Assembly: GCF_022829295.1 (NCBI RefSeq)
Contig: NZ_JAKSYH010000232.1
Coordinates: 1-64,000 of the forward strand
Length of the DNA: 64,000 nucleotides
Origin: Methylobacterium sp. J-088
GTDB lineage: Bacteria; Pseudomonadota; Alphaproteobacteria; Rhizobiales; Beijerinckiaceae
Reading direction: 5' to 3'
Of the stretch, positions 9,582-17,185 are shown piece by piece. The translations under genes and the position numbers were made by a program. Below the pieces are notes generated by a model. The model had not been told where the DNA came from. It did not search any database and worked only from the letters and a program-made list of their open reading frames with translations. Position 1 is the first letter of the stretch, and each line of letters starts with the position of its first letter.

Positions 9582-9644
9582 GCAGTGGTCCGAAGTTGGC
9601 GGGATTGAGCGGGACCACGCAGGATGACGCGAGTTGAGCGGACC
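9574..9644 (+). repeat. Subterminal repeats, left end (putative MuA sites)
   Basis: Four same-orientation copies of a degenerate 12-mer occur: AACTGGCGGCAG (9574), AGTTGGCGGGAT (9593), ATTGAGCGGGAC (9604) and GTTGAGCGGACC (9633). This fits the arrayed transposase sites at the end of a Mu-type genome. The function is inferred. Confidence 0.5.
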
Positions 9645-9646
9645 GC

Positions 9647-9982
9647 TCAGCGCCTTCCTCGTAGCCGCTGCCAATACCGCCCGATGGTCGCTTTGCTTGG
9701 GCTACGATTGGCCCCGAACCGTTGCCGACAAGCCACATCGGCGTCGACCAGCTTCAATCCGCCGAAAGCTTCAAACAGGAACACAGCCACTTCGGGGTCT
9801 CCGAACAGCCGGCTCCGTGGATCCACTGCAAGGAGCGCAGGATGGGCCCGGACCTGAGCCATGACTGATCCGCTGGCCTGTGCCAGCCGCTGATACTCCA
9901 GCAACTCGGCATAGTGCCATGCTGGGATTGTCACCAGCGCCACGCTTGCGATTGTGCTATGAACAGGCTCGCTAGTAGACAT
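9647..9982 (-). CDS. Small phage protein, paralogue of the one at 10650-11036, 111 aa
   Basis: No family recognised. The last ~50 residues (DPEVAVFLFEAFGGLKLVDADVACRQRFG, then RSPSKATIGRYWQRLRG) align with DPEVADFLRDLFRGRMTLAALHEACVERFG, RAPSASRIQVFRARWQ in the protein encoded at 10650-11036. The shape is helix-turn-helix-like with a basic final helix, suggesting a small DNA-binding or capsid-associated protein. ATG 9982 is chosen as start. It is the last gene before the element's left end. Confidence 0.6.
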   Translation of the reverse strand: MSTSEPVHSTIASVALVTIPAWHYAELLEYQRLAQASGSVMAQVRAHPALLAVDPRSRLFGDPEVAVFLFEAFGGLKLVDADVACRQRFGANRSPSKATIGRYWQRLRGRR

Positions 9983-10088
9983 CTTTGCCGCTCTCAAAAA
10001 CTCATCAGCTGCCGCAATTGAATGAGCTACAGGGCGTTTGAGCCACTTCCATATCCCGCTTTAATAGCTCCCGTATAGGCGTCAAAGC

Positions 10089-10643
10089 ATGACGATTGAC
10101 ACGTTGGTAATGCTCATCGCGGATCAAAATGGCGGCAAGAGCAACCAAATGAGGACAATTTTTGAAGAACCGGAGTTGTGGCACGAGTATAACGGGTATC
10201 CTCAGAGCAATAATATCAAGAGAAAGTACTATGTGCATCCGGAAATGGATCTATATATGCGCTTGTCGTCCTGGCATGAGCGCGGAAAATCCTATCCTGA
10301 TGTCAAAAACGACATCGTGAACGGGATATCCTCCCCTAGGCACCGGTACAAGGTATTTGTGCCGGCTCAAGTCACGGCGACAGCCAACTTGATGTCGGGC
10401 GAAGATTTGTTCATTCAGCTATTTTCTGATTTTTCTATTCGTCGCGGCTTCGCGGTTTGGCTTAGTCCAGATCGCTCCAGCAGGCATCCATTCGCGATAA
10501 GTGTGAAGATGAAAGCGTTCATGGCTAATCGACGCTACGTCACGGCACTTTCTATTGATAGCTTAGCTGCGCACCCAAGTGCGGCGCCGGCCCAAAATTC
10601 TGTGAATTCGAGGCTTTTAGCCGACATGCTATTCCGCTTGTAA
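10089..10643 (+). CDS. Orphan AT-richer cargo gene, 184 aa, with a P-loop-like motif
   Basis: No family recognised. Base composition is clearly lower in GC than the flanking phage genes, and it lies on the opposite strand, so it looks like a moron inserted between late genes. Residues 11-18 read ADQNGGKS, resembling a Walker A loop, followed by NQMRTIF and a basic stretch NNIKRKYYVH. No Walker B is obvious, so an NTPase role is only a suggestion. No good ribosome-binding site precedes ATG 10089; ATG 10110 is an alternative but would cut into the P-loop-like motif. Confidence 0.55.
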   Translation: MTIDTLVMLIADQNGGKSNQMRTIFEEPELWHEYNGYPQSNNIKRKYYVHPEMDLYMRLSSWHERGKSYPDVKNDIVNGISSPRHRYKVFVPAQVTATANLMSGEDLFIQLFSDFSIRRGFAVWLSPDRSSRHPFAISVKMKAFMANRRYVTALSIDSLAAHPSAAPAQNSVNSRLLADMLFRL

Positions 10644-10649
10644 GTGGCA

Positions 10650-11036
10650 TCAGTAGCTCTGCCAGCGCGCGCGGAACACCTGGATCCGGCTGGCCGATGG
10701 CGCGCGAGCTGTGCCGAAGCGCTCAACGCACGCTTCATGCAGTGCCGCCAGCGTCATCCGTCCCCGGAATAGATCACGGAGGAAGTCGGCCACCTCTGGG
10801 TCCTTCTCGATGGTCGAGAGGCCGGGCGGTGGCCCCTTCCGCTCTTGAAACACCGCCCTGATCTCCTCGCGGGCCGCTCGCGCCCGTAGGCCGATCAGCT
10901 CTCGGTACTCATCGGAGCGGATCACAACAACCTCGATGCCCTCGTGGCGGCCGAACAGGGGCAGCGGCTGGCCGGGCTGGATCTCCAGCTCCGGCTGCTG
11001 CGGCGGCACTACGTGTGGGCTGCCTTCATCGCTCAT
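10650..11036 (-). CDS. Small phage protein downstream of the capsid gene, 128 aa
   Basis: The N-terminal half is Pro/Gln-rich followed by EVVVIRSDEYRELIGLRARAAREEIRAVF. The C-terminal ~50 residues are homologous to the protein at 9647-9982. ATG 11036 has GAAGG at good spacing; a TTG at 11051 would overlap the capsid stop. The position directly after the capsid gene suggests a late operon product, possibly a small head or regulatory protein. The function is unknown. Confidence 0.6.
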   Translation of the reverse strand: MSDEGSPHVVPPQQPELEIQPGQPLPLFGRHEGIEVVVIRSDEYRELIGLRARAAREEIRAVFQERKGPPPGLSTIEKDPEVADFLRDLFRGRMTLAALHEACVERFGTARAPSASRIQVFRARWQSY

Positions 11037-11047
11037 TGAAGTGGCCT

Positions 11048-12070
11048 TCAATAACCGCGCATCGTTTCAGCAGGGATGATCGTTGGCCCCGGCATGCCGA
11101 TGATCGGGTTCTGAATGAGGAAGCCTACATCCGGTGCCACCACCAACTCACGTAGCCGCTCACCCACGCGCACCACGACCCCGCCTTCCGCGCCAACATC
11201 GCGATCCGGCCACGACAGCGCGAAGCGCGCGCCATACTCACCAGTGAAGCCGAAGGTGACCCCGCCCGTGGTCGGGTTCGCCATGGGATTGAGATGGGTA
11301 AGTGAAATCGCGTTTCCCCACACCCGGGCCATGCGCGCATCCTGTCCAGGGCGTGCGGTGTTCACGAAGCTCTCGCCGATCGCCAGGGTCTTAAGCCCTT
11401 CTCCCGAGAACAGGCGCACGAACTCATCTGGCGTGACGATGCCCTGCCCCGTGACGTTGCCGCGGATCGCGTTCACGATCTTGGGATGAGACGACACCAC
11501 CGACCACACTGGCCGACTCATCGTCATCGTGTTGGGTCGGTAGATCAGGGTGGCATTGAATGCCGCCTTGAACACCGCGATTGGATCGCTTTCCGCATGA
11601 TCAAACTGATCGGTGCCAGACAGCGTCAAGCGCTTGTTGGTCGCGTAACTGTTGGGGTCTTGGATCATCGCGGCCGCACGCACCTCGCGATCGAGCAGGA
11701 TGAGGTCCGTCAACGCCATCGTCGAGAAATCGACAGGGTTGAAGCTGCCAAGCCCACGGTCGCGCATGACCTTGGCCTCATCGATGTCCGTCTGCGGAAC
11801 GCTGAACTCCAGGGCGTGGTCGTTGACTTCGCTGGCGTCGCGAGCGCCACTAAACTCGACCCGCTCCGTCCGGCCGCGACGGCCGACGAGCGTATTGGGG
11901 ACGGTGAACACCTGCGCGATCGGATAGCGCGTCCAGGAGAACCTCGGTGCGGGCACCGGCACTCTCGGAAGCACCACGTCGGCGATCAGCGTCGTGCTGT
12001 CGTTGTGGTAGCCGAGCGCCAGAGCGGTCAGAACAGGATCAGTTGGGAACGGGCGAGCTGTGCCGGCCAT
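11048..12070 (-). CDS. Phage major capsid protein (Mu-like type), 340 aa
   Basis: The N-terminal pattern TTLIADVVLPRVPVPAPRFSWTRYPIAQVFTVPNTLVGRRG, then LTDLILLDREVRAAAMIQDPNSY, PKIVNAIRG, ESFVNTARPGQDARMARVWGN and TFGFTGEYGARFA follows the HK97-fold capsid family found next to gpI proteins in Mu-like and B3-like phages. The length is normal and no damage is seen. ATG 12070 has GAGGA upstream. It is followed by a small gene whose start nearly touches its stop and preceded by gpI, as in the usual protease/scaffold-capsid order. Confidence 0.85.
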   Translation of the reverse strand: MAGTARPFPTDPVLTALALGYHNDSTTLIADVVLPRVPVPAPRFSWTRYPIAQVFTVPNTLVGRRGRTERVEFSGARDASEVNDHALEFSVPQTDIDEAKVMRDRGLGSFNPVDFSTMALTDLILLDREVRAAAMIQDPNSYATNKRLTLSGTDQFDHAESDPIAVFKAAFNATLIYRPNTMTMSRPVWSVVSSHPKIVNAIRGNVTGQGIVTPDEFVRLFSGEGLKTLAIGESFVNTARPGQDARMARVWGNAISLTHLNPMANPTTGGVTFGFTGEYGARFALSWPDRDVGAEGGVVVRVGERLRELVVAPDVGFLIQNPIIGMPGPTIIPAETMRGY

Positions 12071-12105
12071 AGGAAATCCTCGGTGATTTCGGCTGGTGGA
12101 ACCGG

Positions 12106-13113
12106 CTACCGGCCGGCTGTCGGGTTCTCGTGCGCGAAGCGGATTGCCTCAGCGTGGTTGAGCGTGCGGCCGCTGGCCGCTTCACCCGCGCGATAGCGGG
12201 CCGCACGGGCGGCCAGCATCTCGGGCCTTTCGGCATCGTTCCGGCCGTCGTTCGGTATGTGTCCGTCGAGGCCGGATGGCTGGAGGCCGGGCATCGTGAC
12301 TGCGAACAGGCTGGCGACATGCGCCAATCCGGCGTCGGTGCTGCACAGCGCCTCGTACTGCGCGCGCTGAGCGGGCATGATCTTGCGGGCCTTGAGCGCG
12401 TCTTCCATCAAGGCGCTGACCCGCTCTCGCCGGGCGGACGTGCGCAACTCGGCGATCGTGCTGTTGGCGGCGTTCAAGGCCGCCAGTGTGTCGGCATACA
12501 ACCCAACCGACACAAAGTCGGCTTGCCGTGCGACGATCGCTGCGAGGCAGGCCGCGTCATCCGCTGACGGATCGAGGCCGAGAGCTTCCGGGATCGTCTC
12601 CGGAGCCGCGCCGCCGGTCGAAGCCCCGGCCAGCGCTGGCATGGACAACGCTGGAGCGGCCAGGAGCGCGATTGAATGCAGCCACGTCGCCTCGCCGTTG
12701 GCGTCGTGGTGGAAGCTCGGCGAGATGTAGCGGTGGGTGCGTGCGGCGAGTGCCGCCTTACCTTTGTCCAGCCACTCCATGCGGGCGTAGGTGCCGTCCG
12801 GCCGCGCTTGCAGCTCTTTCGCCCAACCAATTGCGTCGGCCTCCTCGCCGCGGCCGCCCTTGAACGGGATCGCGTGGTTGAAGTCGGCCGGGATATCGAT
12901 GCCGTCCGACTTGAAGCGGGCAACGAGGTTCTCCGGTGAGAAACTGTAGCTCCGCCCATCGCGGGTCTGCACCGGCCCGCGCGGCGTCACCTTGATCCAC
13001 TCCGGCAGCTGGCCGCTCGCGGCCTGCGAGGGCACCTCGCCGGCCAGGACCGTGATCGAGACCCCGAGCGGTGGGATATTAGGTAGGCTGGCCGTAGTCT
13101 GGTGCTGGCTCAT
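12106..13113 (-). CDS. Mu gpI-like prohead protease/scaffold protein, 335 aa
   Basis: The N-terminal half (PEWIKVTPRGPVQTRDGRSYSF, then IDIPADFNHAIPFKGG, GWAKELQARPDGTYARMEW, ALAARTHRYISPSF) matches the Mu-like phage I protein, in which a self-cleaving protease is fused to an internal scaffold. The C-terminal ~170 residues are helical and polar, as expected for the scaffold. ATG 13113 has GGAAG upstream; the longer frame overlapping the D gene is not used. It is directly upstream of the capsid gene on the same strand, consistent with capsid maturation. Confidence 0.85.
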   Translation of the reverse strand: MSQHQTTASLPNIPPLGVSITVLAGEVPSQAASGQLPEWIKVTPRGPVQTRDGRSYSFSPENLVARFKSDGIDIPADFNHAIPFKGGRGEEADAIGWAKELQARPDGTYARMEWLDKGKAALAARTHRYISPSFHHDANGEATWLHSIALLAAPALSMPALAGASTGGAAPETIPEALGLDPSADDAACLAAIVARQADFVSVGLYADTLAALNAANSTIAELRTSARRERVSALMEDALKARKIMPAQRAQYEALCSTDAGLAHVASLFAVTMPGLQPSGLDGHIPNDGRNDAERPEMLAARAARYRAGEAASGRTLNHAEAIRFAHENPTAGR

Positions 13114-13169
13114 GATGGCTTCCGAATTGGCGCTGACGGGATGGACCGGGCTCGCGTCCCGACCGGCGG

Positions 13170-14216
13170 TTACGGGTCGATCGAGGTTTCCACGATGGTC
13201 ACCCACCCGCCGTCAGGGTTCACGTCGTGGGTCACGATGGTGGAGATCCACGCCGCGTCATCGATCTCGGGTCCGAAGCCGACACATTTCACGGGGGCAT
13301 CGGCCACGGCCTCGGGGCGGCCGTAGGAAGTGAACATTCCCGTCCCAGAGTTTGCCGCCCACGCCTGCGCTACTGCTGTGGCGGCCCGCTCCGCGCCTTC
13401 CTTGGAGCCAAAGGGATGCGGGAGAACGTCGCCGTCCTTCCCCTGCCCCTCCGTCTTCTCTGCGCTCTCAAGGCGGCCATCTTCGGTATTGAGGAAGCTG
13501 GCCGTTACCTTTTGGTACTGGAACCGGGGCTCCAGCTCCACGTCGAACTCGTAATTTTCATCGTACTTCAATATCGTGCGCGGGAGATCTTTTCCGCTGA
13601 CGCTCTGCTTCGAATAATCTTTCAGAATGAGGACTTTGTTGTCCTGAACTTTGATATGCGCGCCGTTCGCGTCCGCTAGCTCGCTGGCGAAATCAATCGC
13701 GCTCTGGTTCCAACGCAGCAGGTAGCCGCCGGGGATCTCAAGCTTCGCGATGTCCGGATGGACGTCTACGGACTGGCCGGTCGAGCGAAATATGCTCTGG
13801 AACACGTCGCTCATCGTGTAATGGCCGTTCTCCTTGTCGAAGTGCTGGCTATCGACGGCTTTGAAATGCTCTACGAGGTTCGCTGATCGACAGATCAGGT
13901 GAAGCTGCTGTCCGCGCTTGGGAGAGCCGAAGATGTGTGTGCGCTGGAAGGTGTAGTAGCCGACAAGCACCACATCTGTGTTCGACCATCCGAGCCGCAC
14001 TCGGAACGGGGTGCCGTCGTTCGGCAGCGGCATGTAAGGCGGCTTCCGAGTGAACATGAAGATAGCTTCGTCGCTCACGTCGGACGCGCGGTCGATCAGC
14101 TTCACGCCAATCAACCGGCTGCCCCAGGCTTTCAGCATGTCCTCTTCATTGGGACCGGTGACCTGGAGGAATGGAACGCGATAGTTCGTCGAGGTCCCAA
14201 GCGGTCCACTGCTCAT
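13170..14216 (-). CDS. Phage late control D / baseplate hub-type tail protein, 348 aa
   Basis: The sequence VPFLQVTGPNEEDMLKAWGSRLIGVKLIDRASDVSDEAIFMFTR, then FRVRLGWSNTDVVLVGYYTFQRTHIFGSP, resembles the gpD / gp27-like hub of contractile tails. The middle part includes a gp44-like region (YTMSDVFQSIFRSTGQSV). In a complete phage it would join the spike and tail tube. Here it is the only tail gene and sits immediately upstream of gpI, an unusual neighbourhood. ATG 14216 overlaps the stop of the upstream regulator and has GAAGGAGA before it. Confidence 0.8.
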   Translation of the reverse strand: MSSGPLGTSTNYRVPFLQVTGPNEEDMLKAWGSRLIGVKLIDRASDVSDEAIFMFTRKPPYMPLPNDGTPFRVRLGWSNTDVVLVGYYTFQRTHIFGSPKRGQQLHLICRSANLVEHFKAVDSQHFDKENGHYTMSDVFQSIFRSTGQSVDVHPDIAKLEIPGGYLLRWNQSAIDFASELADANGAHIKVQDNKVLILKDYSKQSVSGKDLPRTILKYDENYEFDVELEPRFQYQKVTASFLNTEDGRLESAEKTEGQGKDGDVLPHPFGSKEGAERAATAVAQAWAANSGTGMFTSYGRPEAVADAPVKCVGFGPEIDDAAWISTIVTHDVNPDGGWVTIVETSIDP

Positions 14217-14626
14217 GCTTGCGTCTCCTTCAGGGAAAGGACCTCGCGGCGCATCCTGGCGCGATGGTTCTCGACGGTGCGGCTGCTGACACGGACGGCG
14301 CAAGCTATGTCGCCCGTACTAAGGCCCGCCGTGATGAGCCTGCGCAGGTGCTGCGCCCTGGCCTCGCGGTCGCGCAGGTAGGCGCTCTCGGCCGCCACCG
14401 GGAAGCGCACATGATCGCCCCGGCGCAGGTCGTTACGCAGCACCTCGACAAGCTGCGCCATCGCGCTCGCGTCGAGGATCTGACGGAACGGGTGTGCGTC
14501 CGACAGCAGAGCGACGACGCTGAGGCTGACCCTCTTGCCTGTGCAGGCCTGGCGCACCCGCCGCGCCAGCTCAGGGCCGCCGATCTGCTGGATCAGGCTG
14601 AGGATGTCTCTCGCGCTCGCCGACAT
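14213..14626 (-). CDS. LuxR-type HTH regulator at the head of the late genes, 137 aa
   Basis: The C-terminal ~45 residues form a LuxR/FixJ-type helix-turn-helix (LITAGLSTGDIACAVRVSSRTVENHRARMRRE). The N-terminal part is helical with no receiver domain. It is the first gene of the leftward D-I-capsid block and overlaps D by 4 nt, so it occupies the position of the Mu middle/late activators (Mor, C) and may activate or autoregulate this block. ATG 14626 has AAGGACAG upstream. A 20-bp palindrome sits in the divergent region upstream. Confidence 0.75.
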   Translation of the reverse strand: MSASARDILSLIQQIGGPELARRVRQACTGKRVSLSVVALLSDAHPFRQILDASAMAQLVEVLRNDLRRGDHVRFPVAAESAYLRDREARAQHLRRLITAGLSTGDIACAVRVSSRTVENHRARMRREVLSLKETQA

Positions 14627-14786
14627 GACTGTCCTTGCCGGGCCCCCGTATCCGTGTTGGACTGATGCGCGTGACCGTCACGTTGCGGCAGGGGGAAGAG
14701 CTTCCCCTTGTGCCGCTTCGATCCGCTGCGCTGTGATTGGCGGATGGCCAACGACAGGCAGTCTGACCCGACCGAAGCGTTTCAGC

Positions 14787-14806
14787 ACGGCGAAGCGCTT
14801 CGCCGT
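14787..14806. promoter_or_regulatory. 20-bp perfect palindrome in the divergent intergenic region, candidate operator
   Basis: ACGGCGAAGCGCTTCGCCGT is a perfect palindrome located between the leftward HTH regulator (start 14626) and the rightward small gene (start 14987). A dimeric LuxR-type regulator would be expected to bind such a site. The 360-bp region holds no other gene I can support. Binding is inferred. Confidence 0.5.
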
Positions 14807-14986
14807 CCCGGGATCGGGGGGCAGAGTTACCCTGCGGCCCTGCTATCGCGACGGGCCCGGCGAGGGCTCAAAGCGCATCTTCGAGAAACAGCCCGTGGAA
14901 CGGCATTCAGCCATTTCAGCTATCATCGCGCCCGAAATTTCTTGAAGGTGAAATTGAAGGTCCTGAGGCGATCTGAGGGGGTATCT

Positions 14987-15316
14987 GTGAGCGAAGCGTC
15001 ATCCACGCCCCAGGATCTGTCCGCGTTCGCCCGCTTGCTTGGGCGCCCCGACGATGCCGATGAGGCGGCGATCGTCGGCGAGATCGGGCGCAGGCAGATG
15101 CCGTGGCCGGAGATAGCCAGAGCGCTTGGCCTGGATCCCGACACGTCGCCGGCCGGGTGCCTCGTGGAGATCGAGCGGGTGAAGGCCGAACAGGCCGCCG
15201 AGGTCGAGCGGCTCAATGCGGAGATCGATGCCAACCTGGAGCGGACCCGCGCGGCGCGGGTCAAGATCCTGATGCTTGAGGCGATCCGCGAGGCGCGGGA
15301 CACCCTCCATCTGTGA
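14987..15316 (+). CDS. Small coiled-coil protein, 109 aa, paralogue of the next gene
   Basis: The N-terminal ~55 residues (LSAFARLLGRPDDADEAAIVGEIGRRQ) are followed by a charged coiled coil (EIERVKAEQAAEVERLNAEIDANLERT) and a helical end. The same layout, with RLFELPDGAADAEIVEKI and a coiled coil, occurs in the neighbouring 151-residue protein, so they are diverged duplicates. GTG 14987 is chosen because GAGGGGG precedes it and the upstream frame is not protein-like. The function is unknown; the two may be phage structural or accessory proteins. Confidence 0.55.
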   Translation: MSEASSTPQDLSAFARLLGRPDDADEAAIVGEIGRRQMPWPEIARALGLDPDTSPAGCLVEIERVKAEQAAEVERLNAEIDANLERTRAARVKILMLEAIREARDTLHL

Positions 15317-15378
15317 GGGCGGGTTTCCCGGCGCGCCGTTCCGGCGGCGGGCCAGGCTGTTTGACATCGTGAAGTCCG

Positions 15379-15834
15379 ATGGCGCGCGAGATCAACCGAA
15401 AGCGGCTGACGCGCCTTTTCGAGCTGCCCGACGGTGCGGCCGATGCCGAGATCGTGGAGAAGATCCGGTTGTTCTGTGGCCGGTTCGACGGCTGCGCCCG
15501 AACCTTCGTTCTACCGGACGAGCTCGACTTGCGCAGCTGTCTCTATGCTCTGTGGGACTGCATGTGGGACGATCGGGAGTTCAGCGAAGCGGCCGACAGT
15601 CAGCTAGACGTTGAGATCGAACGGCTGAAGGCGGCGAACAACGAGAGGCTGCACAGGATCCATTCTCGCTACTCGATGCTGGAGCTGATCATCGAAAGCG
15701 CCCGCAACCAAACTGAATGGGAGGATCCCTCTGTGATCACGGCGCGGCGCAAGGAACAGGTGCTCGCGAAGAAGGAGGCAGCCAGAGAGAGGCAGCGTCA
15801 GAAGAAGGCCGCTGAGGCCGCCGGGAGGACGTGA
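15379..15834 (+). CDS. Small coiled-coil protein, 151 aa, paralogue of the previous gene
   Basis: It starts MAREINRKRLTRLFELPDG, has a Cys/Trp-rich centre (CLYALWDCMWDDREF), a coiled coil (IERLKAANNERLHRIHSRYSMLELI) and a Lys/Arg/Gln-rich tail (KKEAARERQRQKKAAEA). The end of the coiled coil (SMLELIIESAR) matches KILMLEAIREAR of the upstream protein. The basic tail might contact nucleic acid. No family recognised. The pair lies between the late block and the AT-rich cargo. Confidence 0.6.
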   Translation: MAREINRKRLTRLFELPDGAADAEIVEKIRLFCGRFDGCARTFVLPDELDLRSCLYALWDCMWDDREFSEAADSQLDVEIERLKAANNERLHRIHSRYSMLELIIESARNQTEWEDPSVITARRKEQVLAKKEAARERQRQKKAAEAAGRT

Positions 15835-16024
15835 CCCCTCCTACCCGCATTTGGGCAGTGCCTCGATTTCGACCGGCGGCATAGCTTCGATAGTGGGAGG
15901 CAACAGATCATGCAATATGCGATTGCCATCGGCCTTCGCCGATACCAATTCAAGCGCGAGGATACCCAGTAGGCCTCTGAACATGTACGCCAATTCGGCT
16001 GCTGGCTCTAAACAAGGATCTGTG

Positions 16025-17038
16025 ATGCCGCTAGATTTCAAGGCTATGACGCAAAGTCTTGATGATTGTTTTAATGAAAGTGGCGTACGTGATCTTAGAG
16101 AATTCATTGGAAGTCATGCAACTGCAAATAAGTGGATCGTTTCAAGCGATTTTAATACGGACCCTGTCGAAACAGTTCATGATGTATATGCGTTCGCTTG
16201 TTATCCAGTCGAGCGTGGCGTAGACGAACTTAGGAGAAAAATAATCGAAGCCCTCCCGCGTGATTTTAAAAAGACCAGGGAAATATCGGAATTGCAGAGA
16301 AAATTCTTCGAAGATCGGCCGTGCTACTGTTTTGTTTTCATAATTAATCGTGACACAAAATATTTGAGGACAGGCAGCAATGATGCTGACCTGGTTGCGG
16401 CTAGAAACTTGATTGATTTCACTATTGAACAGTTGCGAGGGAATGGGACCGGGCAGTCGTACATAGATCAGTTGCTAAGACTCAAACAGGATGCTCTGCG
16501 TCGCAACTTTTCTATTTCTTTATTTGAGAAGTTGCTTCTGTTAAGCTTGTTCAATGCATATGTTTGTTGGAAATTGGCGTCCAACACGAAGTTGGATCTT
16601 ATTAGTTGCTTCCCAGATAGAGATAAGATGACCGAGTATCAAGATGGGTTGTTCTATTCCCTGACGTATATAAATTATCATTCTTGTTGGCAAACTCTGT
16701 TCCCGCTTGATCAGCTGCCGCAGCTCAAGTTTCCTGAGCCGAAAACCGACAATCCAGGCTTGAGACAATTAACGGATGATCTCATTCGAGTGCCGGATTT
16801 TCTATCAGCCGTTGTTGCGAGATGGGATCTGCGCGCTAACCGGGTAATTAAACCAGAAAATGCGACCATGCGCGCAATGAAGCGGTATGTAGATTTAATA
16901 AGGCATTGGCACGCAGACAATCAAGATATTTGGATGTGCAATCCTCGTATCCAAGAGGATGGGTACATCGTGGGACGGCAGGTCGTGAGCAAGGCCAGAA
17001 GGCGTCGCAAAAACGGTGACAAAGCCAAGGAGCGATAA
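16025..17038 (+). CDS. AT-richer cargo protein of unknown function, 337 aa
   Basis: No family recognised. Composition changes sharply here, with far more A/T than the phage backbone, which indicates a separate origin. The protein is soluble, with an alpha/beta N-terminal part (KWIVSSDF, DRPCYCFVFIINR) and a helical middle rich in Leu/Phe (LFEKLLLLSLFNAYVCWKLAS). The end is very basic (SKARRRRKNGDKAKER). ATG 16025 follows AAGGATCT at good spacing; the in-frame extension upstream is GC-rich and not protein-like. It is followed 147 nt downstream by the AlbA_2 gene on the same strand and could act with it. Confidence 0.6.
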   Translation: MPLDFKAMTQSLDDCFNESGVRDLREFIGSHATANKWIVSSDFNTDPVETVHDVYAFACYPVERGVDELRRKIIEALPRDFKKTREISELQRKFFEDRPCYCFVFIINRDTKYLRTGSNDADLVAARNLIDFTIEQLRGNGTGQSYIDQLLRLKQDALRRNFSISLFEKLLLLSLFNAYVCWKLASNTKLDLISCFPDRDKMTEYQDGLFYSLTYINYHSCWQTLFPLDQLPQLKFPEPKTDNPGLRQLTDDLIRVPDFLSAVVARWDLRANRVIKPENATMRAMKRYVDLIRHWHADNQDIWMCNPRIQEDGYIVGRQVVSKARRRRKNGDKAKER

Positions 17039-17185
17039 CCGCTTCGCTTGTGTCGGAGACGCCCTACATTCGACAGGCAAACGTCGCATCCTATCTCGCG
17101 GGCGTGCAATCGACGATGCTGGTGGTTGATCCTGCTGCCGGGCACGTCGATCCGCAATCGAGATTTGTTCTCAGAGGTTGTGCTG

